From contig NC_085051.1 of the NCBI RefSeq assembly GCF_963662255.1, positions 56,087,101-56,151,100 on the forward strand: a stretch of DNA of 64,000 nucleotides. Reading direction: 5' to 3'. The first letter of the stretch is position 1, and every line of letters starts with the position of its first letter. Shown here piece by piece: positions 35,106 through 47,835 of the stretch. A program made the position numbers and the translations under genes. Under the pieces are notes generated by a model. It was not told the DNA's origin, did no database searches, and saw only the letters and a program-made list of their open reading frames with translations. This stretch comes from Cinclus cinclus (Eukaryota > Chordata > Aves > Passeriformes > Cinclidae).

Positions 35106-35690
35106 TGAGAAGGCTGAAGATGTTTTTTGGTGCTGTGCTGGGTCTGGCTGGGATGGAGTTAATGATGCCCCCAGCAGCCCTCACAGGGCTGTGCTGTGTA
35201 TTGGTAGCTGGGAAGGTGTTGATAAATAACACATGGGTGTTTTGGCTGCTGCTGCCCAGCACTCCACAGCATCAAGCTGCCTCTCCAGCATCCTTCCCTC
35301 ACCAGGAGGCTGCAGGGGGACAAGGATTTGGGAGAGGACACAGCCAGGACAGCTGACCCCAGCTGACCAAAGGGATTTTTCAAACCATTTGATGCCTGAT
35401 CATCCATAAAAGCTGAGACTGGGGAAAGAGGGAGGGCATTCCATCCTTACAGCTGCTCCATGCTGAAGCACTTCCCAGGAAGTGGCTGGACCCTGTCTGC
35501 TGGTGGGAAGTAGGGAATAAATACTTTGTTTTCTTTTGCTTCCGTGCATGGCCTTTGCTTTTGCTTTATTTAACTGCCTTTATTGTGACCCATGAGGTTT
35601 TTTCCATCTTCATTCCCCTTGTCCCCATCCTGCTGAAGGACAGGACTCAGAGTGGCTTGGTGGCTTCAGCCCACTACAAGGAATTGTCCT
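35106..35690 (+). mobile_element. Endogenous retrovirus LTR, solo and degraded
   Basis: The sequence matches the layout of an LTR family widespread in bird genomes, from memory: a GGGTCTGGCTGGGATGGAGT start region, GGTGTTTTGGCTGCTGCTG, GACAGCTGACCCCAGCTGAC, then CCATAAAAGCTG as a TATA-like box (about 35404), GGAAGTGGCTGGACCC, and a late TTTAACTGCCTTTATTGTGAC region. Neither flank shows gag, pol or env sequence, so this is a solo or partial LTR. The terminal TG...CA ends and target-site duplication are not clear. Confidence 0.7.
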
Positions 35691-37822
35691 TTCTCTAGGT
35701 GCTTTAACTCAAATACAGTATATAATACAGCCTGTGTGCAACTGAGATCTATTTACATGTGAGAAATATCCAGACTTAAGCATGTTTAAAATTTCTTTTG
35801 CAACAGAGTCTTCCATGGAGACATCACAATTAGTAGTAAAATTAATTAACAGCCGAGAATATGAGAATCTAATCCTGCTACATCTGTGAGAACTGCTGAA
35901 TTCAGGTTTGGTGGGATGACTACCAGAGTGGGATGCCTAAACTTATGAGTATTTTCCTTGCAGAGGTCATAATGTATAGGGGAAAAAAAACAACCCCCAA
36001 AAGTACAAGCCTGGCTCTAGGACCTCTTCTCCACTGACCCTGCAGTCCTGCCCCTCTCCTGGGCTGGGAAACCACAGGAGAGAAGACAGAAGGTTTTAAG
36101 ATGCTGATTATTCTGTTTGAAACAGCCTGTGAGCACTGCAGACTCTTCAGTTTGCATATAGGAATAAATTCAGTAATGAGAATATTACAGTAATCAACGT
36201 ATGACAGGATGAATGCCTGGGAGCCAAAATTGGACATAAATTCCCATTAGAAGTAAGGTACATTATAATGGCAGAGGCCAAAATTAACCATTCAGCAACC
36301 TGCCTACATCATACAAGACCACAGCACAGGAAATACTAAAATTAAGATGGGATTTCCTTCACAAGAGATGACAACTCCTCATTTACTAAAGCATCACAAA
36401 TATTTTCATACTCATATATACTTTCAGATATTTGAGTATATTTTCATATACTTATAAAATTCTCTCTTTTTTTTTTTCTTCCTCAAAATAATTTCCCTGA
36501 CAAAATGTAGAATGGATCTTTCAACTCTTTAGCCAGGAATATTAACTTTCATTGAATTCTTATCCCTGCTTTCCCTCCCAGTTAAGAAATTGTCCCTCCT
36601 GTTAATAAAGTTTAATAATTCTCTGAAAGGATTATGCCATCTGCATTCCCATAAATTCTTGGCTTTTTTTCCTATTTGTTTAGCTCAGGTGTATAATTTA
36701 TCAATTTTCAGGAAAAAGCTGCAATAACTTGGTGCATCCTGGAACATGGGAATGGCCAGAAGCCACTAAAGGACAATATAAGGGACAGTTCTGTCATTCT
36801 TAGAATGATGCCTAAATACCCTGAAGGTTTTTAACTGTGAAAGAACTGTTAAAGAACAACAAGTTACAGGAGAAAATGATCCTGAGGAAGAAAGAAAAGC
36901 AATAAACAATTCACAGGAGCAGGAGAACTAGGAGATGGGAGGAACTTGATAAATTGTGTTTTGTGAAGCATTGAGTGGTTTTATAGTTTTATAGTTTCAT
37001 ACATATGTGTTTGACCATGGCATTTTTGCCCCAGTTTCCTCATAGGTTAAAAGCTGCAATGAAATCATTCTGGTTAAGCTGAAAAGAATAGAGAAATGGG
37101 TGGTATTTCTAGAGGAGAGGTATTCTTCACTTACTGGGAGGGTTTGAGACTTCTGCTTGCAACACGATTGGCCCTGGTTCATCTTTCTTGTTTATATTTT
37201 GAATTTTCAAGTCACATACTGAATTATGCCAAGTGACAGAAGGGAGAATGTCTGTGTGGAGCAGAGTCATGCCCCCGCAAGGAATTGGCGTCCTTGGCAC
37301 CTCAGTGTTTTCAGGCACTGGTGACCCTGAGTGAGAAACAGAAAGAGGAATGATGAGCCAGATTTCCAGACAGGCATACACAATTAAACACATTTGAATG
37401 TGCCTTATTTGTGCTTGTAGGGAGTTACTTGTATTTTTCTCCTGAACAGCTTGAGCCTACTGTTACCTTCTTTAATAGCCACACAGGGTCACTGCCCTCT
37501 TCAAGGGCCTGATGAGCTGGACCTTGCTGTCCTCCACTGTGGCAGTGCTGGAGCCCCTGACAGGGTAGAAGAGATTTTGGGGCAGTGTAAGCACACACAG
37601 CAGTTACAGGGGGAAAACCCTGAGCTGGATGTGGGATATGCTTAGGGTGTGGGATCTGTGTAGGAGTATGGAGCAGGAAGGAGAGGCTCAGTGTTTACCA
37701 AAGGCTTTTGGCTGAGTGTGTTTTAGGCTGTGACTCTGATCAGGATTTTCATAGGAAGCTTCTCTCCCACTTAAAATTTGCAAGGCTGTGCACATGGCCC
37801 TTTCCTTCTGATTATAGCAAAC
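35691..37822. other. Intergenic DNA
   Basis: AT-rich. A small imperfect repeat of TATTTTCATA-type words lies at about 36403-36455. No exon, RNA gene or clear mobile element seen. Confidence 0.5.
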
Positions 37823-38205
37823 ATCAGTAGAAATGGAATCAATAGAATGGTTTGGAACATACCTGAAATCACCTTGTTCCAGCCCAAATCAATAGAAATG
37901 GAATCAATAGGATGGTTTGGAACATACCTGAAATCACCTCGTTCCAACCCAATGCCATGGGCAGACATCTTCCACTAGATCAGGCTGCTCAAAGCCACAT
38001 CCAACCTGGTCTTAAACATGGTCAGGGATGGGGCAGCTTCTCTGGGCAACCTGTGCCAGGGTTCCACCACCCTCACAGTAAAGACTTTTTTTTACTAATA
38101 TCCAATCTAAACCTATCTCTTTCATTCTGAAGCCATTCCCCCTTGTCACTTCAGGCTCTTGTAAAGAATCTGTCTCCATCTTTCTTGTAGGCTCCCTTCA
38201 GGTAC
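37823..38205 (-). mobile_element. CR1 LINE 3' fragment with duplicated tail
   Basis: Standard CR1 3' UTR in reverse (CCATGGGCAGACATCTTCCA, CTCACAGTAAAGACTTTTTT). Its left end is a 65-bp tandem duplication (37823-37887 and 37888-37952) containing GGATGGTTTGGAACATACCT or a one-base variant, so the element tail and adjoining bases are present twice. Confidence 0.9.
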
Positions 38206-38334
38206 TTACACTTGATTCCAGGTCTCTCGTTGAGGAATAAGTGATTTTATGCCTCCTTTAACCATGGGTATCATTCACGACAGTTTTATTCAAGCTCACT
38301 TGTGCCAGAACCTATAACGTTTTTTAGAGGTGGA

Positions 38335-38543
38335 AAACTATTAAGAAAAAATTATTCACTGAAAGGGTTGACAGCCATTGGAACAGGCTGCCCAGGGATG
38401 TGGTGGAGTCACCACCCCTGGAAGTGTTAAAAAACATGTAATGTGGCACTTGGGGACATGGTTTAGTGGTGGGCTTGGCAGTGCTGGATTAGTGGCTGGA
38501 GTCCATCTTAGAGGGCTTTTCCAACCAAAGTGATTCTATGACT
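38335..38543 (+). mobile_element. CR1 LINE 3' fragment
   Basis: It contains CAGGCTGCCCAGGGATGTGG, GGCACTTGGGGACATGGTTT and a terminal TGATTCTATGAC. It is in opposite orientation to the CR1 copy 130 bp to its left. Confidence 0.92.
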
Positions 38544-39558
38544 TTAAGTTTGTCTCATTTTGCATTGTTTATACTGTTGTCCCTCTTCCCAGATGCACAA
38601 CCACGTGGTTCACTGAAGCAGGCAAAATGGTTCACAGATGCTTTTGCTGAGTTTGAAAAACTCAGTGGAAAAGCCCAAGAGCCACTGCTGTGGTGAAAAA
38701 CTGTAAGAAAAAGGACAAGAAATAGGTACAGCTTTGTGGTTCATACTTTATTTACAAACACCTTTGAGTGGGTCAGTACCAGTTGTAAATCTTTCTTGCT
38801 GATTAAAGAACCAAATCAAGAGCAGAAATACTGCAATTTGCAAAATATACTAAATCATTGGCAGAGTTCCATGGCTGCAGGTTATCTGCCCTATTTCAGT
38901 GCCCATCCTTCTGTGGCCAGGATACATAATAAAGCAAATGGAAACTCCTGTCTATATAAAGGGAAATGTTGATAGGTTGCTTTTCTTGTAATATTGATTT
39001 TTCTGAGCACAACCTTTTCTGAAAAAAAAAAGAAAATCTCAAGAAAATCTTTGGCTGCCTATCCCAGTCAATGGCACTTAGTCCCATTAGTGGGAAGAAA
39101 AGTCAGAACCATCCATGGAGTGTCTCTTCAAGTACAGAAGCAGCTGTTAGAAGACAGGATTAACAATCTCATCTGTTACTCCAACTAGTCAGAGGTTTTG
39201 ACCAACAGTGTGATGGGCTTAACAAGTTTGTTAAAAAAACCCCAATGAATTTTAAGGGAAATTGGAGTGTGAATAACTTTGATTTAGGAAATAATGAAGA
39301 CTGTTTTGGACTGTGACTATCCTACTGAATCCTTAATGGAAATATGCACTCCAGAGCCACTGGGAGCTTTCTACATTGGTGTGATGGAGGAAAATATCCC
39401 ATGATACACACTAATTGTGCATTGGGTTTGCATGACCAGAGAGGTTCTGGATGATGAAGGATAGTTAATGCTAGCCTAGCTTGCACACAGACATGTTTAT
39501 ATTCAGTGTATTTGGAGGAGAAACATCAGAAATTTTGTAATTCTTTAGAATTACTTCC
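38544..39558. other. Intergenic DNA
   Basis: AT-rich, no recognised gene or repeat. Confidence 0.5.
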
Positions 39559-39610
39559 TGGACTTAATGATCTAGGAGGTATTTTCCAGCCCTAATGATT
39601 CTATGATTCT
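39559..39610 (+). mobile_element. CR1 LINE tail, very short
   Basis: Only the last 50 bases remain: a GATCTAGGAGGTATTTTCCA-like end and two terminal repeats (ATGATTCTATGATTCT). Confidence 0.8.
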
Positions 39611-39999
39611 GAACAAATGGCATCATTTTTAGGGCCTCTGAATGCAATGGAACAGATGTGTAGCCCATTGAAGATCATCCATGCAAAGAAATCAGTGCAC
39701 AAGTTGTAGAAGAATGCAGGTGTTCTTTCAAAAGCCTTCTTTGATGCTAAATACTCCAACATGAGATGGGAAGTGGGCACAAATGGCTGAGACAGAGCCT
39801 GCTGCTCAGTGGAAAAAATTTTAAGCAAGAAAAGATGAAGCACCCTCCTAAACTGCCCTTTCCTTAGGACACAACATTCTCAACAGACCTAGTGGAGGCT
39901 ATTAGCCTGGACTTGCAGCCCAAATAACTCCTTTTTTTACCTCCTTCTAGGAGAAAAAATGAGTGGGAATGGGTCCCTGAACACACCATACACATGCAG

Positions 40000-40186
40000 G
40001 GTCAAGTTTCAAGCTGAGAAAATTTGCCCAGAGAAGTTGTGGATGCCCCATCCCTGGTCAGGGCCAGGTGGGATGATCCTTGGAGCAACCTGGTCTACTG
40101 AAAGGTGCCACTGCCCACAGCAGGGGGTGGAATGAGATGCTCTTTGAGGTCTCTTCCTGCCCAATCCATTCCAGGATTCTGTGATT
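40000..40186 (+). mobile_element. CR1 LINE 3' fragment
   Basis: GAAGTTGTGGATGCCCCATC, GGAGCAACCTGGTCTACTG and a terminal ATTCTGTGATTC identify a 5'-truncated CR1 in + orientation. Confidence 0.88.
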
Positions 40187-43100
40187 CCTGCTAATTCACT
40201 TGGACACTGAAATGCCCCTCATTCCAGACCTGGGGTTAAGCATGGACACATCAGGGTACAGCTGCTGCAGGGAACCAGGGTAAGGACGTTTGTCTGTGGC
40301 ACGTGTCCCTGAGTGTTACCTGAGGTAGAGAAAGTACACATCACCTCCTGCAGATCCTACAAGGATTCTCAGCAGGGACTGGCTCTGAGCATCAAGAAAA
40401 CCCAGGCATTCCAAAAAAACACTATTTATCTCCACAAGATACTTAATCACAGAGAGGAAAAAATAAACATACACAGATTCTAACAAATGCACAATGAATT
40501 TTTAAGTTTGGTGTTTAAAGACTTGCACATAGAAGCTGTTACCAGTCCACCTGCAACTTTGGCTGGCTCAACCCTGCTGTATATCCATCCTAAAAATCAA
40601 GAGGAGCTGAGCTATAGTCACCATGTAGGACTGATTCAGGCTACATGGCTTTGTGGCTGCATCCACGTTCCCACCTTCTGGAAGTATACTGGGTTTGGAT
40701 TCCAGAAATAAGTCTGCTGCATGGGAAATGTGATCCATCCTGTTGCACACAGTTTGCCGAAGCAGCAGCCATCTGCTGGGGTTTATAGAAAGCTGAGGAA
40801 CACAGGATGTTTGCTTTCATTCAGATGTGCTGTGGATGTGCCTCGTGTGAGCAGACTTGTCACAATCTTAATAAAACAACTGGGACATCACACTCAAGAG
40901 GAAAGCTTGCCTTATGGGGTAAAATTAGACTTGAGCAAGATAGAAAGCACTACAAATACACATGCACATGTGCATATACATAATCATTTAAGTAAAGGTC
41001 AGCAGAAAACAGGCCAGACAGAAATTTCAAGCAAATGCAGCGCAAACTTTGAGACTGAATTAAATGCTTTCCAAGGTGTTTTATTGAAACCACTTGCAAA
41101 AGAAAAAAAATCCGCAAAAGGCTAGATAAGGAATGGCCCAGTTGCAAAATAAACCTACATGGAAAAATTACGAGATGAGATTAATTCAGATAAAACTCTT
41201 CCACGGGGGATTTGGGATTACTGACAGAACTGAAACGTGGGTGTGGATTCACAGCGTGAATCCAAGACTTCCGAAGACGAGACAGAGGCATTCCCTTATC
41301 ACTGGCAGTGATCACCAAGGCCATGCAAGAGGCTTGAGAGGGAGATGGCCTCAGGTGTCTGCAGGTGCAGGAAAATGTCATCCACAACGAGGGTAACCTC
41401 AAGCTGCTGTGAATGTGAGCCACAAAGGGGAAACATTCCCATGAGAGCACAGAGGATGCAAGCAGCATTCTGCAAGTGCAGGAGGAGAATGAATCTGAGG
41501 AGTAACCAAAGATGCAGATGGAGATGCTGGCAAACAGCATGAGCAGCAGCTAAGGTTGTTTTTGCCAACAAGGGAAGAAGTTAAGTATAGTAAATCAAAC
41601 AAAATTAAACATGCAGCAACAATGGATGTCCCACTTTTCTCTGCAAATGTCTTTTACCCATTTTTCCCCAGGAGGTAATGAGGATTTTTGCAAATCTCTG
41701 TCAAAAGCAAACAGCCTTGCTTATGTTTCTGTCTAATGGCTTAAATAAGTGGAGAATACTTCAGGTGGAAAATATATTTTCAACTAAAATAAAACAAAAA
41801 ATTATGCATATGTGGCATTGAGGTTGAAATACCCTGTAGATGATCACCAGCAGGACTAACACTACTGGTATTTTTTGTGAAGAAACCATTTGAATGGGTT
41901 GATAGGCACTATATAAAAGCTTTGGTGAGTATATTTGTCAGAATTCTGTCAATTTGTCAAAAGCAAAGTGGAGAGGGAACTGGGGACAAGTTAAATTGCT
42001 TACACAGATGTATTGAACCAGTTTGCTGACTTGTAATGCTACCAGGAATTCTGAAAAAAGTCTCCAAACTGTTGTGTATCAGAATGGTAGTGTGTAACTT
42101 CCTGTAACATCCCAAAGAACAATTGCTGGGTCATGCTGGGAGAAGGGCTGAGGTGGGTTTCAGTGGGGGTGGAATTACATTTAATGCGATCAACACAGTT
42201 TGAATGTCATGGAAGGAAATTCTAGATCAAAACCAGTACACTTTGGAAGAAAGTTTAGTAACTCCGAAAGGATGCTTTATGTACAAGATGAAAAAAAAAA
42301 TCTATTTTCACATCTTCCAGGATGTGACTTACATAATATTTTAAGATCCTGAATGAAGCTGCAGTGAGTTTTCAAGAAGGGACCCAAGATCATAATATGA
42401 ATTTGACCTAGGTATAAATCAGAGAAAAGACAAAAAATTATGTTTTAAAATTGTTCTCAAGCAGGCATTGCACAGCATTTCCCTGGAGTATCTCACACTC
42501 ATGCATCAAGATGGTGACAAAATTTAAAGAAAAAAAGACTCTACAAAGATTATGGAACTAAAAATAAGTCTCAACAGCCTATCATTAAAAGGCAATAATT
42601 GCAAGAAACTAATTATTCTAAAACAAACTTGCTGGAAAGTGCTTGTCTAAAGGGCTCTCATTAGCCATTTTACTAAAAGCTTTTAATATGAGAATTTCAG
42701 TGCCTAGTGTATTTTTAATGGACATTAAGTACAGGTGCACCCCTATAGAATTGCAGTTAGAAATGAATCTGCTCTGAGGCAGAAGCTCACCTAGAAAGGC
42801 ACCTATTAGAACTAAACATGATTCAGAAACACACAACTCTCTAAAATATTTCTTTATTTATTTGTATTTGAGCTGAAATGGCTCAAGTGGGAACTACAAT
42901 TTTTTTTTATGTACTAAATATAGCTTAAGACAATTTTTCCAGAGCTGTCCTCTGGTGCCACTTGGTGCCCCAGCAAACTGTGGTTTTAACTCCTCCTTGC
43001 TTCTTAAAAAGGAAAATCTCAACTTTGTTTTTGATCAGCTCTCACTCAAGTCTTGGCTATTGATTCTTGCTATTAAATTCTTCCAGGTCCCACCTGACAC

Positions 43101-44934
43101 TGGATAATGTTGAAAATTCCCCAAGTATGGGGACTGCACAGAATGTCAAAGAAGCCACTCAATAATGATAATAAGTCAAATATTGCCACATCACAGATTT
43201 TATATTGGCTCCAATTCTTCTGTATTTACTGAGTATCTTACCCTAAATCTGGTGTCTAGACTTCTCTATAGAGCAGACTTTTAAAGCTGATGGTGGTGCA
43301 TTTTTATTTAGTAGATAGGCCCCTCTGCTCATTAATATGTTGTATATGTCATGTATGTTGCAATTAAAGCAGCCCACTAAAATATGATGATAATTTAATC
43401 TCCTCAGTGCCCTTGAGGATCTGGTTTTTAAAATTTTGCTGTATTGAAGCTGTTCATACCTTTAGCCTCCCTAACAGGATGTGGAAGCTTGCAATATTCC
43501 ACCTTCCCAGATAACATAAGAACAAAAAATACAAAGCAGTTTTGATAAACAACTCACTCATTCACCTGTCTCCCTTCCACTGAAGATCTTGACAAACCTC
43601 TGTTAAATTCACCATGAAGCTTTTTTTGTTCTGAGATAAAGATCACCAGTGTGTGAATCCTTTCCTTCTCTGGGAATTGTACCAAGCCACCTTATTTCTT
43701 GGCTTTCTCTACATTACACAGAGGTAGAGATAAGGAAGGATGCACAATGGATTTGTACAGTGGTATATTTCCTGCTTATTTGCTATTCTTTTCCTGACCT
43801 TGGCATCCTCAGCTCTTTAGGCCATCAAGTATGGGAGAGGCTTTAATGCCATTCCTTCTCAGTTTTTCTTAAAAATCAGTTCTATCAGAGTGCTCCTTTA
43901 AAGTGACACATCCTCATCTCTTCAAGTTTTTAAACTTCCAGTGCTTGCACAGAACACCAGTTTTGTTCTTGTTCCAGTTATCTATTTTTGTGTGGTCTGC
44001 TTAGTCATGAGATTATTTAGATGTTTCCTTGCTATTTTCCATCTCAATATAATGAATTTTCTGCCTTTTTCTAGGACTTATAGCTTTTGGATTTCAACTC
44101 CAGTTCCTGTCTCACATGAAGTCCTTTCTTACTGGTCATTTATAGGGTATCTAAAATTCCTATACAGGGTCATGACAGAACTACAACCTCCAAATTAATG
44201 TAATTTTCTCAGTGGCAAAATTGTCCTATTTGTTTACCTGACAGTGGATCTCAGAAGACTCTAGAAAATACTCCTATTACCTTTGTTTTTCTATCCTTCC
44301 CATTTTGGCAGTATACCTACATACCCACTCATCCCTGCTGCAAAATTTGGAACCCATTAAGACTTGTATTTTAAACTTGAGTGCTGATAGACAGCCCCCC
44401 CCTCCCCCCGTGATAGAAAGCAAGAAAGCATTCCTTACAACCCTGAGCTGAGCCACTGACTACAGAACACTTTTCATTTGCCCTGACATGAAAATTTAAA
44501 AAGTATCCAATAGGTTAAAGCTGTGCCATGAGAGAGATAAATCAGGTTAAAAAAATACAATGTGAATACTTGCCCGTTCTCTTTTACAACAAAGAGAAAG
44601 AGGTATCTCTTTCTCAGCCTACTCCATCCTCAGGGTCTCTGCACTTGTGGAAAAATCTGAGAGTTTTATCAACTGCTGCTATGGAGAGATGCACTGAGCT
44701 TGGAAGGGAGCTGGTGATGCTCAGAGGAGATTGGGAAGTGCTACAGTTCACACACTTTCTGGGCACCTTCACCACACAACAGAGGTATTTTACTCATTTG
44801 TTCTTTCCACGATGATGTTGTAAGTAGGAAGCTGGGCCACAGTAGAAGGTCTGACCTGAAGAGGGTGGTTATATGGTAGTGTATATATTGATTTGTAACA
44901 CATTAAATGCAGAGGTAACTGAGGAGACAGATCC
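40187..44934. other. Intergenic DNA
   Basis: No gene recognised. The longest open frames (for example 40721-41125 and 41181-41540 on opposite strands) have no domain, no splice context and overlap one another. A C-rich tract lies at about 44394-44408. 41220-41560 is slightly GC-rich, with no identifiable element. Confidence 0.5.
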
Positions 44935-45225
44935 AAGGAATGCTTTGGGTTGAGAGGGACTTGAAAGATCATCTCATTCCAACCCAATGCCATGGGCAGG
45001 GACAATTTCCACCACACCAGATTGCTCCAAACCCCATCCAACCCAGCCTTGAACACTCCCAGGGATGGGGCATCCACAGCTGCTCTGGGCAACCTGTGCC
45101 AGCACCGTCACAGCAAAGAATTTTTTTTGTAATACATAATGTAAACCATTCCTCCTTGTCCTGTTATTATATGCTCTCAAAAAAATCTCTGTCCATCTTT
45201 CTTGTAGGCTCCTTTCAGTTACTTG
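44935..45225 (-). mobile_element. CR1 LINE 3' fragment
   Basis: Reverse CR1 tail (TGCTTTGGGTTGAGAGGGAC) followed by CCAATGCCATGGGCAGGGAC and CTCTGGGCAACCTGTGCCAG. About 290 bp, 5'-truncated. Confidence 0.92.
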
Positions 45226-47269
45226 AAGAAGACTTGATTACAAAGCAAAGAACACAAGCCAAGCTCATTTCACTTGAGACTCAGACATCCCCCAGTGGCA
45301 GAGAGGCCCACATAACACACGTGGCTGCTTCCAGGCAGTTTCAGGTGCCAGAGGCTGCCCTGTGGGTGCTGCCCTGTGCCTGGGGCAGCACCAGAACCTT
45401 CTGAGGCAGTTGCAGGTGACAGTTGGGGACGGCAGGGACAGTTGGGGAGGGGAGTTGACCCAGCAGTGCAGCCCAAAGCCCGGGGAAAGTAAGAGGTAAA
45501 AAGGCGGTGAAGGAAAGCGAACAAAAAAATTCAGAAAGCTTAGCTTAAAGGAGTGCCAGGGGCCTGGAGGCAAGTTAAGACGCTGGGGGAGGGGAACAAA
45601 GCAGGAACAAACCCATGAATTGGGGAATAAGTGAGAGCAGTGTTGTGCTGGAGGAGACAGCTAGCCAGCTGCCAAGGCGAGCACACTCCTGCTTATCTTG
45701 CCATGTTGACTACAGAAACAGACTTCAAATGATGCAGCATCTATAAACAGAGAGAAGAATTAGTTCCCATTAGGGTAGCTGTGTCTATGACCCTAAAATG
45801 CTTACCCCACACCCACCAGGAATTCAGTTCCTGAGGGCACTGACAGTACCATGGCACAACTGATACGAGGAAGAGCAGGAGGAAGGAGTAACCAGCACTT
45901 GCTTATTATTAGGGAAACTTGGTATGGCAATTTCAAACACTGCCTAAAAGCCACACCATTCTTCCCTAAAAACCAAAAACACGAATCAGGAGTCAACTGC
46001 AGTGTAAACAGACTTAAGTAGAATTCTTTCTTGTTAGAGGTGAATTGGATTCAAAAATAAACAAAAAAAGGTCTCAGACTGTGCCCTTTCAATCACAGTG
46101 ATGGATAAGGACTGTTACTTTGATGCAATGTTCCACAGTGTTCATTTTTGTTAAAAGATGTATCAGAAAAGCCCCGTTCACATGTTGATTGGCCTCTTCA
46201 AACAGCTCTGCTGCTTCCTCCATACTACTTTCTCTGGCTGGTCTTTCTCCTGGTGGTCTGAATAATTAGTTCTCTGGGGAGATCAAGTCTTTTCTTGCTT
46301 CCTAGTATTGGAACAGAGAATATCTGGACTAATCCCATGGTAGCCTGATAATGCTCCTTTTCACATACAGGAGATCCTTTATGGAGCATTATGTGACCCT
46401 TCCTGTAGACAAATAGATGTCACATGTGCCAGGTGAAACAAGCTCCAGCTAGATCCATTTATGTTTATCACTCAGTACAGCAGGACTTCCACCGTGGTAT
46501 CTCTGCAGCAATCCTGTTTGATAAGCTGCTCTGCAAAGAACAGAATGCCAGTGTGGATGAGAGCTCCCATATTCCTGCCTGGGTGGCCATAACAGATGGT
46601 CTGTAGTGGAACTCCAGTCACACAAAAAAACGTGAAGTGGCACAAATCTGAGTCACTGGTACAAAAATCTCTGTTCTGGAGGGCTCTTGACTGCTGTTCT
46701 GACTGTCTGGGTGCTAAAAAGCAGAGCAGAACTGGTGAGGAGCTGGCCCTGAAAATTCCTTTCCAGCTATTTTTAAAAAGTCCTTTTGCAGGAGAGTGAG
46801 GCCATTTAAGTTTTAAAAAGAATAGGTTTGTCTTGTACCTTTGATAGCAATGAAAAAACACTGATCAAAAGGATTTATTATTGCTTGTAGATCTCCAGGA
46901 AGTGCTGCATGTACTGAATGTGCACATATTTTCATGTATTTGCCCACATGCTTGTATGGGAGATATTGGTCATGTAAACTTTTATCTGAGGAAATTTAAT
47001 TTTTATTCTTGCAAATTAGTATTACATGAATGTATACAAACACATACATAAATATGTATGTGATACATAAATATGTACAGATACACATCTACTATAAAAC
47101 AGGTGCTAAACACCTATCTCTGCTTGGGATTCGCATAATCATTTTCAAAGTAGCAACTTTTACTGAATACAGGCTAAACAGAGAATAGAAGAACAAGTAA
47201 CAGTATCCCTTTGAAACATCAGCATTTTTACATTCATATCTTATGATGTGCTCTGAAATCTCATCACAG
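45226..47269. other. Intergenic DNA upstream of the exon-like segment
   Basis: No gene recognised. A near-direct repeat of ATACATAAATATGTA lies at about 47044-47080. Confidence 0.45.
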
Positions 47270-47367
47270 ATGAGGACTTCACAGATTAAAGTAGAAAAAA
47301 GAAAGCGACCAGGAGATAAATGGGAAGCCTACTGTGTAAAATCTGATGGCCACACGATAAAGAAAAG
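47270..47367 (+). other. Exon-like segment, possible alternative 5' coding exon of PPP2R5E
   Basis: 98 bases flanked by an acceptor-like CTCATCACAG (AG at 47268-47269, weak pyrimidine tract) and a strong donor AAG|GTAAGA (47365-47373). It opens with ATG and reads 32 codons plus two bases with no stop. The peptide is polar and basic and includes KRKRPGDKWEAYC; I do not recognise it. The exon ends in phase 2. PPP2R5E coding exon 2 begins with the single base that completes AGT, and then reads AGG GAT ATG, so joining would fuse this peptide plus Ser-Arg-Asp in frame to the PPP2R5E initiator Met. It lies 3 kb upstream of the CpG island, so it would need an upstream promoter or read-through. Chance is a serious alternative. 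Confidence 0.25.
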
Positions 47368-47734
47368 GTAAGATTTCTCTTTATTCCCTGCTAAAGCCTG
47401 TATTTTTTCTTGAATTGCTACTGTCCACACATCGCCTGATATAAAACACATCATAAAAATGCTTTACACAGCCAAAATGAACCAAAGAGACCACATGATG
47501 ACCATCTAAGAAATGAATTAGCTGAATGCATTATTTGCCAGCTTGCTCAGCTGTACTGAAAAACTAATTCTGTAGTTATTACACAAAGTCAGAATGAAGA
47601 ATAAAAGACATCTGTGTGCACTGGACAGTGAACTTGGACAGCACTGTTGATTTTTATCCCTTCTATGGCAGTTATTTTAATAGATACCCACATCACAGGC
47701 TTCAGTTTCAGATATTTTGTGTTTTACAAAGATG

Positions 47735-47835
47735 GATTCATCTCATACTAGGAAAACTGAAGTACAGTCATGTAAAGTGACTTGCTCAACTGCATCTAAA
47801 ATGCCAGTGTGGCCATCAGGCTGTGCTAGAACCTC
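47735..47835 (+). mobile_element. MIR-like ancient SINE fragment
   Basis: TAGGAAAACTGAAGTACAG and AAAGTGACTTGCTCAACTGC resemble the conserved MIR core (gaaactgaggcacag...aagtgacttgccca). It is old and diverged; the boundaries are approximate. Confidence 0.4.

Noticed and set aside
35105..35407. Small ORFs that look hydrophobic (starting MRRLKMFFGAVLGLAG)
   Set aside because: They sit inside the LTR; the signal-peptide-like start is incidental.
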